From Yoonia maricola (GTDB lineage: Bacteria; Pseudomonadota; Alphaproteobacteria; Rhodobacterales; Rhodobacteraceae): 64,000 nt of DNA. The translations under genes and the position numbers were made by a program. The notes beneath the pieces were generated by a model. The model saw only the letters and a list, made by a program, of their open reading frames with translations, was not told where the DNA came from and made no database searches. Positions within the stretch are counted from its first letter, which is position 1. Every line of letters begins with the position of its first letter. Shown piece after piece: positions 38,747-47,476 of this stretch. The stretch spans positions 186,001 to 250,000 of the forward strand of contig NZ_PGTY01000001.1 in the NCBI RefSeq assembly GCF_002797915.1, written 5' to 3'.

Positions 38747-40039
38747 CTAGTCGACAGGTAGCCCGCTGGGGACCGTGTCGGGGCGACCCATGGGACGGGT
38801 GTGTGCGGTCTCACCGGTCAACGCGTTGAGGAACGCGACCAGATCATCGATTTCAGCGTCCGTCAGCGCGATGGGCCGCAGGTCGATCGCGGCGGTTTGG
38901 CGGGCCATTTCAGTGGCATCCTGTCGGATCGCAAAATCCACCGCAGCAAGCCATGGCACATGTGGCAGATCTGCTTGTTCAACGGTCCATGCGCTGCGCT
39001 GCGCCATTGGGTCCGCATGATGGCGGATCATGGCGGCTAGGGTGGGGTAGGCCCCATTGTGGCCGTATGGCGCGGTCAGCGCCACATTGCGCAGTGAGGG
39101 TGTGCGAAACTTATAGGCGTCCTCTGCCAGATTTGTTTCGGCCATACGCCCGACATCGCGCGAGATTTGGTCCCATTGGCGTGTGCGTCCGGGGCCGAAT
39201 GCGGGCAAGCCAAGGGCGTGAAAGCTTTGGTCCGTGAACAGATCACCTGCGTGGCAGGATGCACAGCGACTATTGAAGAAAAGGTCTCGGCCCCGTTCGG
39301 CGTCCACCGGCAAGGGTGTGCCAGTCAGCCATTTGTCGTAAGGGCTGTCATATGATTGCCATTCGCTTATGATAAATGCACCCAGCGCATTACCGATTTC
39401 AACGATGGTGACGTCGCTGGGTTCTTCAATATGGTCAAAAGCTTGGACGAACATCGACCCATAGGCGGGGATCGTGCGCACCCGTTTAGCAATGATCGGC
39501 CATGCCACATCAATCCGGTCATGGGTGGCCCCTGCGATTTCGTTTTCGCGCGGGTTTCCGGCCATCTCAAATTGAGCGATCATCGGGAAAAGGGCTTGCG
39601 CCGCAACAAGGTTATCAAGGCCTTGGGGCAGCCATTCTTCGGCGGGTGAATCGAAGCCGTTCCCGTAGATATCAGAGCGCGTCAGCCGCCCGTCATGAAA
39701 CAGGGTCTCAATCTCATTATGCCCTAAATTCCAAAGGCTTGGCGCATTGCGCGGGATGCGTTTGCGGATCGCATCTGCACCGGTTCCTGCCGTGCGTTCA
39801 GGGCCGACGCCAACGCCACCTTCGCCGATGCCCAGTGATAGCCCATCGCCGCCTGCATGATCGTGATGATGGCATGTGCCGCAGGAGATATTCTTGTTTC
39901 CTGACAGGATCTTATCGTAGAACAACAGCTGCCCGATGCGGGCTTGATCCGGGTCTGTGGGGATGTAATCATCCGGGCTGATCCCCTGCGCTGTTGCAAG
40001 ACCCGCGCTGAAAAGAACCGCAAGGAGTGCCGTATGCAT
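38747..40039 (-). CDS. Di-haem cytochrome c peroxidase / MauG-family protein (copy 2)
   Basis: A 430-residue exported di-haem cytochrome closely related in plan to the protein at 26311-27624. It shares FYDKILSGNKNISCGTCHHH, GDGLSLGIGEGGVGVGP, a second haem motif CASCHAGDLFTDQSFHALGL and TPSLRNVALTAPYGHNGAYP, and the same PSGLPVD tail. Signal peptide: LLAVLFSAGLATAQ. The best start is the ATG at 40037-40039, which overlaps the divergent Sel1 gene by six bases; an ATG three codons upstream (40048) is possible. Both starts have poor Shine-Dalgarno sequences. Confidence 0.86.
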   Translation of the reverse strand: MHTALLAVLFSAGLATAQGISPDDYIPTDPDQARIGQLLFYDKILSGNKNISCGTCHHHDHAGGDGLSLGIGEGGVGVGPERTAGTGADAIRKRIPRNAPSLWNLGHNEIETLFHDGRLTRSDIYGNGFDSPAEEWLPQGLDNLVAAQALFPMIAQFEMAGNPRENEIAGATHDRIDVAWPIIAKRVRTIPAYGSMFVQAFDHIEEPSDVTIVEIGNALGAFIISEWQSYDSPYDKWLTGTPLPVDAERGRDLFFNSRCASCHAGDLFTDQSFHALGLPAFGPGRTRQWDQISRDVGRMAETNLAEDAYKFRTPSLRNVALTAPYGHNGAYPTLAAMIRHHADPMAQRSAWTVEQADLPHVPWLAAVDFAIRQDATEMARQTAAIDLRPIALTDAEIDDLVAFLNALTGETAHTRPMGRPDTVPSGLPVD

Positions 40040-40534
40040 CGCGTACATACAGCGTACAGAACCTGTACATACATCTGTGCGGTTCTGCTGCTTCTGGCGA
40101 CGCCAGCCCGTGCCGATATGGAGGTCGCACGTGATCTGATGGAGGCGGGCGACTACGCCGAGGCGCGCGCGCTTTTTGAGGTTTACGCGCGTTCCGGCAA
40201 TGCCGAAGCGGAAGAGCTGATTGGCGTGATGTACGCGCTTGGCCTTGGGGTTGACCGCGACGATGAGCGGGCCTTCGACTGGTATTTGCGGGCGTCGTTG
40301 AAAGGGCATGCAGGGGCGCAATCGGGGCTAGGGTGGTACTATGAAGTGGGACGCGGGATACCGGCCCCTGATATGGTCAGAGCCTACCTTTGGTATGCTT
40401 TATCGGCAATAGGTGGCGACCCGGATGCGCTGGATTCGCTTGAGTTGATTACGCCAAGGTTGACGGCAGAAGAACGGGCGCGGGCCGAGGTGTTGGTCGA
40501 TGATTATAGGGGGTGGATGTATCCGTTTCGATGA
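40034..40534 (+). CDS. Exported Sel1-repeat protein
   Basis: A 166-residue protein with signal peptide (MHRVHTAYRTCTYICAVLLLLATPARA) and two to three Sel1-like repeats of about 36 residues (AEAEELIGVMYALGLGVDRD, GAQSGLGWYYEVGRGIPAPD, RAYLWYALSAIGGDPDAL). These helical pairs mediate protein contacts. The ATG at 40034 follows AAGGAG at 40022-40027; the longer upstream frame lacks such a signal. It is divergent from and overlaps the start of the di-haem gene. Confidence 0.82.
   Translation: MHRVHTAYRTCTYICAVLLLLATPARADMEVARDLMEAGDYAEARALFEVYARSGNAEAEELIGVMYALGLGVDRDDERAFDWYLRASLKGHAGAQSGLGWYYEVGRGIPAPDMVRAYLWYALSAIGGDPDALDSLELITPRLTAEERARAEVLVDDYRGWMYPFR
40043..40073. promoter_or_regulatory. 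Palindrome and direct repeats at a divergent start overlap
   Basis: GTACAGAACCTGTAC (40054-40068) is a perfect inverted repeat with a 3-base spacer, flanked by two GTACATACA copies at 40043-40051 and 40065-40073 that are 22 bases apart, two helical turns. It lies within the Sel1 signal-peptide codons and just upstream of the di-haem gene on the other strand. The layout resembles an operator; no regulator is identified. Confidence 0.4.
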
Positions 40535-40620
40535 GGGGGCGGATTGCGGACGAATTGTGAATTCGCTGCGGTTGCGCCAATGGCGGCTTTCCGTTTTAAG
40601 ACGCGTTTACATTTCCAATT

Positions 40621-41331
40621 TCAAGGATTGCGCGGAGTGTCACTGTGTCGTGGAAAATCATTCAAGAAAGCCATGATTTCTTCATTTCTATGGCAAATAT
40701 GCGGTTGCAACGCGGTGACAACTCGTACGTCCGTATCACCAAAGAAGCCCATCTCCTGTTCGATGATTTTTTTCTCTTCGCCGTCCGCGAACATTTGAGC
40801 CGCTCGTGCAACACTCACACTACCTTCGAAGGCAGCGAAACCTTCCAGCGCGTACGCTGCTTTTGTCAAATCTTCATCAACAATGTTCAGGCAATCCACT
40901 GCCATTTTCGCGACATTGTCAGAGAACCATTCTTCCAGTTTCAGAAGCGTCGGAAGGTCGTCCTCTCGAAGCCGCTCACCTTCAGATAACCAGGCGTGAT
41001 GATGATCACTGATGTTTGTGGAGAGGCCTCGGTACTTACCTCGTGGGCTGGCTCCAAACTTTGCACATGCGCAGTAAATCACATGCGAAAAGAACAAATA
41101 AGCGTCTTCGAAAGATTCACCACTTTTAGGCGCGGCTCCCAATAACCAAGGTAAAGCAGCGAAGGTCGACGGATATATGTCATCTTGATGATGAAGCTCC
41201 TCCCAAAAGAGTTCTGCGGCAACGTCTGGGTCCCAGCGGGTTACCAGCTTTGCAATCAAGTCGTTTACGGACCGATTGCCGTAAGGTCCGTACAGTCGTG
41301 TCCACACATCAACATTTAGAGGCAGTTTCAT
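40621..41331 (-). CDS. Uncharacterised protein, orphan
   Basis: I do not recognise this 236-residue cytosolic protein. It starts MKLPLNVDVWTRLYGPYGNR after a short gap, and has WEELHHQDDIYPSTFAALPW near residues 40-60 and a C-terminal acidic, helix-rich part. The composition (HH/DD pairs, short WL turns) is somewhat like immunity or SUKH-type proteins but no motif proves that. It is more AT-rich than the neighbours and stands alone between the Sel1 gene and the TRAP operon, which hints at transfer. Confidence 0.65.
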   Translation of the reverse strand: MKLPLNVDVWTRLYGPYGNRSVNDLIAKLVTRWDPDVAAELFWEELHHQDDIYPSTFAALPWLLGAAPKSGESFEDAYLFFSHVIYCACAKFGASPRGKYRGLSTNISDHHHAWLSEGERLREDDLPTLLKLEEWFSDNVAKMAVDCLNIVDEDLTKAAYALEGFAAFEGSVSVARAAQMFADGEEKKIIEQEMGFFGDTDVRVVTALQPHICHRNEEIMAFLNDFPRHSDTPRNP

Positions 41332-41416
41332 AAGGGCTCCAATTGGTAGAGCGGACGTTCGCGCAGAATGCAGCATCCGTCAATGAGGGCTCGAAGTAGA
41401 CTTCCAACCTGTCAGC

Positions 41417-41442
41417 AAAAGGGCCGCCCTCGCGGGCGGCCC
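41417..41442 (-). terminator. Intrinsic terminator of the TRAP/monooxygenase operon
   Basis: A nine-bp GC-rich stem (41421-41429 with 41434-41442) with loop TCGC is followed on the minus strand by UUUUGC. It lies 22 bases after the stop of the TRAP binding protein and ends the six-gene operon. Confidence 0.88.
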
Positions 41443-41464
41443 TTCCTGTCATGTGTTCTGAACC

Positions 41465-42520
41465 CTAGTTCAAGTCGCTCGCATAAGCCTCGGCCATTTC
41501 GGCTTCAACGTCGGCCACGGCTGCTTGCAATGCATCCAGCATGTCGCCGCCGCCGTCCACGTTTTCGCGGAACCAGTCGTTCACCGGTGCTGCTGCTGCT
41601 GCGAAAGCGGCTTTCTCTTCTGGGCTTGGCACATAGATGTCGCCGCCGCCTGCAACGAAGGCCTCATAGGCTTCGATTGACTTGCGCTTGGGTGACGCGA
41701 ATGTCGCCTGTTGCAAGGCAGAGAAACCGTCAACAACAACGCGGCGCAGGTCTTCTGGCATGGCGAGGAAGTTGTCATTGTTCATCCACCACATCGCACC
41801 CATGTAGGAGTGACCATCAAGGGTCAGGTACTGCAGGCCCGCATCTGGGAATTTCATGCCCATGATGTCGGTGATGCCGTTTGCTGTGCCCTCAACAACG
41901 CCGGTTTGCAGTGATGTAAACAGCTCTGGCCACGGGATCGGTGTCGCGGATGCGCCCATGGCTTCAACCAGTTGCACGGGCAGATCAGCCACAACAGTGC
42001 GCAGTTTCAGGCCAGCCATATCGTCTGGGCCTGTCACGCGGCGTTGGGTGTTGGCAAAGTTGCGCCAGCCGCCGGTGTTGCCGATGGTCATCAGGCGGAT
42101 TGTGTTGCCGCTGTCTTCAAGCGCCTTGTCACGCATGGTGCGGACGAAATCACCCGATAGCACTTCTTCGGCCACACGGTCAGATGACATCAGGTAGGGC
42201 AGGTCAAGCACCTGCACATATGGGAAGATGCCTGCGGCACCGCCGGATGTGGAGATGTAGACGTCGATGGAGCCCTCGGAGACACCTTCGAGGCATTCTG
42301 CACCCGTTGCGCAAAGCTGTGTGCCGATGAACAGCTCAACCGCGATGCGTCCGTTGGAGGCTGCCTCTACGTAGTTTTTGAACACGACCAGACCGTCATA
42401 GTCTTCGTCGTTCTCGTTTGAGTTGGCTGTGGCGCGGATTGTGAAATCCTGTGCCCAGGCGGCCAGCGGTGTCGCCAGCAGTGCAGCGGTCGCCGCGATT
42501 TTGGTGAACTGTTTCAGCAT
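41465..42520 (-). CDS. dctP: TRAP transporter substrate-binding protein, DctP family
   Basis: A 351-residue exported receptor: signal peptide LKQFTKIAATAALLATPLAAWA, then FTIRATANSNENDEDYDGLV. The DctP arginine is in DMAGLKLRTVVADLP, and PIPWPELFTSLQTGVVEGTA is the family core. The ligand is a carboxylate or, by context, possibly a sulfonated sugar; see the monooxygenase genes upstream. It is the last gene of the operon, 23 bases after DctM. Confidence 0.9.
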   Translation of the reverse strand: MLKQFTKIAATAALLATPLAAWAQDFTIRATANSNENDEDYDGLVVFKNYVEAASNGRIAVELFIGTQLCATGAECLEGVSEGSIDVYISTSGGAAGIFPYVQVLDLPYLMSSDRVAEEVLSGDFVRTMRDKALEDSGNTIRLMTIGNTGGWRNFANTQRRVTGPDDMAGLKLRTVVADLPVQLVEAMGASATPIPWPELFTSLQTGVVEGTANGITDIMGMKFPDAGLQYLTLDGHSYMGAMWWMNNDNFLAMPEDLRRVVVDGFSALQQATFASPKRKSIEAYEAFVAGGGDIYVPSPEEKAAFAAAAAPVNDWFRENVDGGGDMLDALQAAVADVEAEMAEAYASDLN

Positions 42521-42543
42521 TATCTTCTCCCTTATTGATGCTG

Positions 42544-44115
42544 TTAGTTGATGCCCGGTGCCGGGCTGATGCAAGCGCTAAAGCCGACCTCTGGACCGCA
42601 GCCCAGGAAGCCAGCGAGGTAAGGCACTGTCATGGAAATGGCGGGGATATAGGTGATCAGGAAGATCACGAGGATTTCCACCGCGAGGAATGGCAGGATG
42701 GCTTTGGCGATGGTTTCGACCTTTTCGCCCGAAACCGTACTGGCCACGAATAACACAAGCCCCATGGGGGGCGTTGCCAACCCCACTGTCAGATTTACGC
42801 TCATGATGATCGCGAAATGCACAGGGTGCACGCCAAGGTCGACGAAGATTGGGCCAAGGATTGGCCCTAGGATGATGATCGCAGGGCCTGCATCAAGGAA
42901 CATGCCCACGATGAACAGCAGGATGTTGATGAGGAATAGCAGGATCAGCGGGTTTTCTGACAGCGACAGGATATAGTCGCTAAGGATTTGAGGTGCGTAG
43001 CTGAGGCTGACCACGGTCTTGAACGCCACGGCTGCACCGACCAGTAGCAACACCGCGGAGGTAGCAAGCGCGGATTTGGTCAGCACCTCGCCAAGGTCGC
43101 GCAGTTTCATGGAGCGCAGCACGAAGAAGCTGACAAGCAGGGCGTAAGCGACGGCAATGGCCGAGGCCTCGGTCGGGGTGAAGACGCCGACGAGGATACC
43201 GCCCAGGATGATGATCGGCGTTTGCAGGGGTGCGATGGCTTTCTTACAGATCATGCGGAAGTCATGACTGACACGCCCACGGTAGCCCATCAGCAGGAAA
43301 TGTGCCGCGACTAGCAAAGCGAGGAACACGATCCAGATATTGAGGTTGTGAACCTTGTCACCGGCCTCATTGATGGTGGCGAGGCCGACGCGGGCGGATA
43401 GGCCACTGTAGATCGCCAGCAGTAGGCCGCCGACATTGATGCGCAGCAACACGAAGCTGACCCAGTATTCCACTTGCGTGATGTCCTGATTCTTGGTGAC
43501 GATCCGTTCGGCCTTGGGCAGGTCATAGCGGTCAGCCATCAGGCGCACCATGACCATCAGACCAGCACCCACCATGATGCCGGGCACGATGCCGGCCAGA
43601 AACAAGGACGCTACGCTTTCGCCCATCACATAGGCGTAGATGATCATGATGCCCGAGGGCGGGATGATCGGGCCGATGACAGAGGAGGCGGCGGTGATGG
43701 CGGCTGCGAATTTGCGGGTGTAGCCGTTCTTTTCCATCGCGGGGATCAGGGTGGACCCCAGCGCGGAGGTATCCGCGACAGCGGAGCCGGACAGCCCCGC
43801 AAAGAGCATTGAGGACAGGATATTTACATGTGCCAGACCACCGCGCAGGTGGCCCATGAAGGCTTGGGAAAATTCAACGAGGCGCAGGGTGATACCACCG
43901 CGGTTCATAATCTCGCCTGCCAGCATGAAGAAGGGCAGCGCCATCAGCGGGAAGCTGTCCATGCCGTTGTAAAGGTTGCGGTAGAGGCCTGCGACGACAT
44001 TGCGGTTGTCGCCTTCGAGCATGATCAGCGCAAAGGGCGAGGCCAGCAGTGCAAAGACCACCGGCAGGCCGATCATGATGAGGATCAGGAAGAGAGGCAG
44101 GAACCATAAAAGCAT
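42544..44115 (-). CDS. dctM: TRAP transporter large permease, DctM family
   Basis: A 523-residue permease, about 95 longer than the usual 425-430. The extra segment, about residues 200-305 (YWVSFVLLRINVGGLLLAIY onwards), adds two or three hydrophobic helices between the two halves. Conserved blocks include PLMALPFFMLAGEIMNRGG, GLSGSAVADTSALGSTLIPAM and GPIIPPSGIMIIYAYVMGES. Start overlaps the DctQ stop. It uses the sodium gradient to move the ligand bound by DctP. Confidence 0.92.
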   Translation of the reverse strand: MLLWFLPLFLILIMIGLPVVFALLASPFALIMLEGDNRNVVAGLYRNLYNGMDSFPLMALPFFMLAGEIMNRGGITLRLVEFSQAFMGHLRGGLAHVNILSSMLFAGLSGSAVADTSALGSTLIPAMEKNGYTRKFAAAITAASSVIGPIIPPSGIMIIYAYVMGESVASLFLAGIVPGIMVGAGLMVMVRLMADRYDLPKAERIVTKNQDITQVEYWVSFVLLRINVGGLLLAIYSGLSARVGLATINEAGDKVHNLNIWIVFLALLVAAHFLLMGYRGRVSHDFRMICKKAIAPLQTPIIILGGILVGVFTPTEASAIAVAYALLVSFFVLRSMKLRDLGEVLTKSALATSAVLLLVGAAVAFKTVVSLSYAPQILSDYILSLSENPLILLFLINILLFIVGMFLDAGPAIIILGPILGPIFVDLGVHPVHFAIIMSVNLTVGLATPPMGLVLFVASTVSGEKVETIAKAILPFLAVEILVIFLITYIPAISMTVPYLAGFLGCGPEVGFSACISPAPGIN

Positions 44116-44711
44116 CAGTCGGCCCCCTGAAAATCATCGGCGCTGAGGGGGTTCAGCTCATCCCCGCGGCCCATCAGTTTGATGATTTGGCGGATGATCA
44201 GCTCAATATTCACAAGGATCAGCAGGTTCACCCCGACCCAAAGCGAGGCATATTGGAAATTGTTCTGAAACTTGTTGCCGCATTTGCCGTACTCAAACCC
44301 GAAGGGCCATTTCAACGAGGATGAGCAGCCGCGGCCCGAAAGTGTATCAACGTGGTTATTGAGCCCGCGATCCCAGGCCACGACCAAAACCCAAAGGGCG
44401 ATGCCCAGCAGGATCAGCGTCAGGATGCCAGAGATCATACGGGGCAGGGCGCGTTCGAGCATATCAATGGACACGAAACCGCCCATGCGGAACGCCAGCG
44501 GCGCCATGAGACCAGTCATCCAGAGCATCCCGAACCGTGCACCTTCTTCGGTCCAGTTCGGCGCGTCGCTCAGAATATATCGGAAGAAAACCTGGCCCAG
44601 GATCAGCGTCACCATGATGGCGAGCGCGATGACCGCGATGATCTTGCCGATGGCAAGCACCACGGTGTTGAACCGTTCAAGCGGCCATAAAAGGCCAAAC
44701 AGGACCGACAT
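44115..44711 (-). CDS. dctQ: TRAP transporter small permease, DctQ family
   Basis: A 198-residue membrane protein with four transmembrane segments (VVLAIGKIIAVIALAIMVTL, ILTLILLGIALWVLVVAWD and others) and the DctQ motif EEGARFGMLWMTGLMAPLAFR. It is somewhat long for the family because of an inserted loop near residues 115-145 containing a pair of cysteines. It lies 110 bases after the flavin reductase gene and overlaps DctM by one base. Confidence 0.88.
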   Translation of the reverse strand: MSVLFGLLWPLERFNTVVLAIGKIIAVIALAIMVTLILGQVFFRYILSDAPNWTEEGARFGMLWMTGLMAPLAFRMGGFVSIDMLERALPRMISGILTLILLGIALWVLVVAWDRGLNNHVDTLSGRGCSSSLKWPFGFEYGKCGNKFQNNFQYASLWVGVNLLILVNIELIIRQIIKLMGRGDELNPLSADDFQGAD

Positions 44712-44821
44712 CGGCTCCTCCCCTGTTTATGTTGCGGGACATTGCCCACTGTTTGTTATTTTGGGGGTTTTTGCCCCCGCCGCTGTGCGGCTTCCCCAGA
44801 GTTTTCCGGCCAAGATGAAGA

Positions 44822-45325
44822 TCAGGTGGCGTTGAATTCCCCGTATCTGCCGCCTTGGAACACCAGTGGATCACCGCCCTGGTGGTGTGCTTTGGTCACG
44901 CGGCCCACGATGATGACGTGGTCGCCTGCATCATGGGTGGCTTCGAGATTGCATTCAAATGTGGCCAGTGCCCCTTCGATGATCGGCATGCCACAATGAG
45001 ACAGATGTGTTGGCACATCACTGATAGCGGTTTTGGATTTGATGATGGCGGCACAGATATCGCGCTGATCGGCACCCAGCACATGGATGGCAAAGCGTCG
45101 TGAGCCTGCGAAATGTTCAAACCTTTTGGACGACTTTGCAGGTGACCAGAGCACCAAAGGCGGGTCAAGCGACACGCTGGCAAAACTGTTGGCCACTATG
45201 GCGACCGGGCCTTCGGGGCTATCGGTCGTGATGACGGTGACGCCAGTGACGAAGCTGCCCAATGCACCGCGAAAGCTGTCGGAATCCGTGCCGGGATCGA
45301 ATGTTGCGATGGTGCCTGCGTCCAT
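44822..45325 (-). CDS. NAD(P)H:flavin reductase, SmoA-like
   Basis: A 167-residue flavin reductase-like domain protein: ALGSFVTGVTVITTDSPEGP, ANSFASVSLDPPLVLWSPAK and RFAIHVLGADQRDICAAI. It should supply reduced FMN to the monooxygenase encoded two genes upstream. It overlaps the stop of the aldo-keto reductase as TAATG, so the three enzymes are co-translated. Compared with the sulfoquinovose monooxygenase (SMO) clusters it corresponds to SmoA, though any two-component flavin monooxygenase could have this partner. Confidence 0.88.
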   Translation of the reverse strand: MDAGTIATFDPGTDSDSFRGALGSFVTGVTVITTDSPEGPVAIVANSFASVSLDPPLVLWSPAKSSKRFEHFAGSRRFAIHVLGADQRDICAAIIKSKTAISDVPTHLSHCGMPIIEGALATFECNLEATHDAGDHVIIVGRVTKAHHQGGDPLVFQGGRYGEFNAT

Positions 45326-46215
45326 TATGGGACCTCCGTGCCAAGTGCGGCTGTATACAGTTCGAACCAGGTCTGGCGGTCCATACTTACCTTAAAAGCA
45401 TCCGATAGGGTATTGATACGGTTTAAATTATTTGTTCCCATAACCGGCATGATATTTGCCGGATGGGCCAACAACCAAGCAACCGCAACGGCGGCATTGT
45501 CAACGCCATGGTCTGCGGCCACCTTAGCCAGCGCATCTTGCGCAGCACCGGCGCTCGTCATCAAGCTGCCGCCGCCCAAAGGCGACCATGCCATGATGGG
45601 CACGCCCCGTTCTTGCAGATAGGCGACGTCACCGTTGGTGAACCCTTGATGCGCTGTCAGCGACAGTTCGATCTGATTGGTGATCAGCGGTGTCTTCATT
45701 GCAGATTGCAGCAGTGTCCAGTCATGCAGCTTGAAGTTAGACACGCCAACAGAGCGAACCTTGCCAGAGGCCACGACTTCGTCGAGGGTCGCGCCGGTTT
45801 CGTGGTGATCCATCATCGGATCGGGGCGGTGGATCAGTAGCGTGTCGATCTTGTCGATATCCATCAGGCGCAAGGAATGATCAACGGATGCAAGGATATG
45901 CGCGCGGCTGGTGTCGTAATATTTGACGCGGGCATCGGCATAGCGCCCCATGGGGGCCACGATATCGCATTTGGTCACGATCTCGATCTGATCTTTGAGG
46001 GCAGGCGCGGCCTTCAATGCGTTGCCCAACACTTCTTCTGCTTCGTAGCCGCCATAGATATCGGCCTGATCCATGGTTGTGATGCCTTGCGTGAGGCAGG
46101 CTTCGATCTTGGCTTGCACATGGCCGACAGAGGTATCCTCGTCATCGCCCAGCCGCCACATCCCATAGACGATGCGGCTGAAGGAAAGGTCGTTGGTGAT
46201 ATTGATCCGGTTCAT
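45325..46215 (-). CDS. Aldo-keto reductase, SmoB-like
   Basis: A 296-residue NADPH-dependent reductase of the YdhF-like group. The fold motifs are IVYGMWRLGDDEDTSVGHVQ, ITTMDQADIYGGYEAEEVLG (catalytic Asp and Tyr), IEIVTKCDI with the catalytic lysine, and LLIHRPDPMMDHHETG with the conserved histidine. In SMO clusters this family member (SmoB) reduces 6-oxo-glucose to glucose after desulfonation. Position between an FMN monooxygenase and a flavin reductase matches that gene set. It is co-translated with both by one-base overlaps. Confidence 0.88.
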   Translation of the reverse strand: MNRINITNDLSFSRIVYGMWRLGDDEDTSVGHVQAKIEACLTQGITTMDQADIYGGYEAEEVLGNALKAAPALKDQIEIVTKCDIVAPMGRYADARVKYYDTSRAHILASVDHSLRLMDIDKIDTLLIHRPDPMMDHHETGATLDEVVASGKVRSVGVSNFKLHDWTLLQSAMKTPLITNQIELSLTAHQGFTNGDVAYLQERGVPIMAWSPLGGGSLMTSAGAAQDALAKVAADHGVDNAAVAVAWLLAHPANIMPVMGTNNLNRINTLSDAFKVSMDRQTWFELYTAALGTEVP

Positions 46216-47372
46216 TAACGGCGGGGTCCTGTGCCAAGGGGTGTTGCGGGTGTTTCCGCTGGAACGCGGCCATAGTCATGCGGCAGCGAGCAGGTTTTCA
46301 GATGCGGCATGACGCGTGCGCCAAAATGTTCGGCCTCGTCGATATGCGGGTAGCCTGAGAAGATGAAAGCACGGATGCCCATCTTTTGATAGGCCTCGAT
46401 TTTGCTCATCACCTGATCGGTAGAGCCGACCAATGCAGCACCACAGCCGGAACGCGCGCGCCCGACGCCGGTCCAGAGGCCGGGTTCGACATAACCGAAT
46501 TTGTCCGCCAACTCGCGCGCCTTGGCTTGGTGGGCGACACCAAGCGAGATGCTGTCATGGGCGCGGTCGCGGATCAGCTTGCCGTATTCATCGTCGAGTT
46601 TTGAGGCGATGTAGTCGGCGTATTCCTTTGCCTCCTGTTCGCTGTCGCGCACGATCATATGCACACGCAAACCGTAATCGAGGGTGCGATTATGTGCTGC
46701 GGCCCGTTCGTTCACATCCTTCATGCGCTGTGCGAGCTGTGCCATCGGCTCTGGCCACATCAGATAGACGTCACATTGTGCACCGCAGAGTTCGAGCGCC
46801 GCCGGCGAATAGCCACCAAAGTAGAGAAGGGGACCGCCGTTTTGCTGGTACGGGCGTGCGGGATCTGTGGTCAGTTTTGATATCTGGTAGATGTCACCAT
46901 CATAGCTGACCTCATCCTGCGTCCAGCATTTGCGCAGAATTTCGACAACTTCGTGAGAGCGCTTATAGCGGAAGGCGCTTTCAGCGACTTCACCGGGGAA
47001 ATCAGAGCTGATCACGTTCAGCGTCAGACGGCCCTTGAGCATGTGATCAAGTGTCGCGATGGTGCGAGCCAGCATGATGGGTTGCACTTCGCCACAGCGG
47101 ATGGCGGCGAGGAAATTGATTTTTTCGGTTAGAGGCGCCATGCCTGCGACAAATGACAGTGTGTCTTGGCCGACCTGATAGGACGAGGGGGCAAGGATGT
47201 TGCGAAACCCCTGTTTTTCAGCAGTTAAAGCGATGTCGCGGCAGTGTTCCCATGACGACCGCAGATCGCCATCGGGTACGCCCAGAAATTGATAGTCATC
47301 AGAGCAGAGCGCGGAAAACCAGGATACCTCAGCCCGCTCAAGATCGGCGCTGGTGACCGGAACGATGGTCAT
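46215..47372 (-). CDS. FMN-dependent monooxygenase (LLM class), SmoC/SsuD-like
   Basis: A 385-residue luciferase-like monooxygenase. It begins in the SsuD style (EVSWFSALCSDDYQFLGVPD), has INFLAAIRCGEVQPIMLART, RLTLNVISSDFPGEVAESAF, and ends IRAFIFSGYPHIDEAEHFG. Such enzymes cleave C-S bonds of sulfonates with FMNH2 and oxygen, releasing sulfite. With the downstream reductase pair and sugar-type oxidoreductases, sulfoquinovose or a similar sulfonate sugar is the best guess for its substrate, but alkanesulfonates are not excluded. It heads the operon. Confidence 0.85.
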   Translation of the reverse strand: MTIVPVTSADLERAEVSWFSALCSDDYQFLGVPDGDLRSSWEHCRDIALTAEKQGFRNILAPSSYQVGQDTLSFVAGMAPLTEKINFLAAIRCGEVQPIMLARTIATLDHMLKGRLTLNVISSDFPGEVAESAFRYKRSHEVVEILRKCWTQDEVSYDGDIYQISKLTTDPARPYQQNGGPLLYFGGYSPAALELCGAQCDVYLMWPEPMAQLAQRMKDVNERAAAHNRTLDYGLRVHMIVRDSEQEAKEYADYIASKLDDEYGKLIRDRAHDSISLGVAHQAKARELADKFGYVEPGLWTGVGRARSGCGAALVGSTDQVMSKIEAYQKMGIRAFIFSGYPHIDEAEHFGARVMPHLKTCSLPHDYGRVPAETPATPLGTGPRR

Positions 47373-47476
47373 TGATTCTCCTCCCCAGAAGTCAGCCTTT
47401 CCACTTGCCTAGCATGCAAATTTATATGTAACAATAGTGTATCAATTTTCATGTGCTGGCGTTGGGAGGTGCCACC
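47373..47476. promoter_or_regulatory. Divergent control region of the monooxygenase cluster
   Basis: A 104-base spacer between the monooxygenase operon and the GntR gene, with an AT-rich core at about 47415-47455 where both promoters must lie. GCATG and CATGTGC elements bracket the core in roughly inverted order, but the match is too loose to call an operator. GGGAGGT sits before the GntR start. Confidence 0.45.

Noticed and set aside
44763-44779. GGGGG-TTTTTG-CCCCC hairpin before the flavin reductase end
   Set aside because: No U-run after the stem on the operon strand; it could weaken read-through into dctQ but cannot be called.
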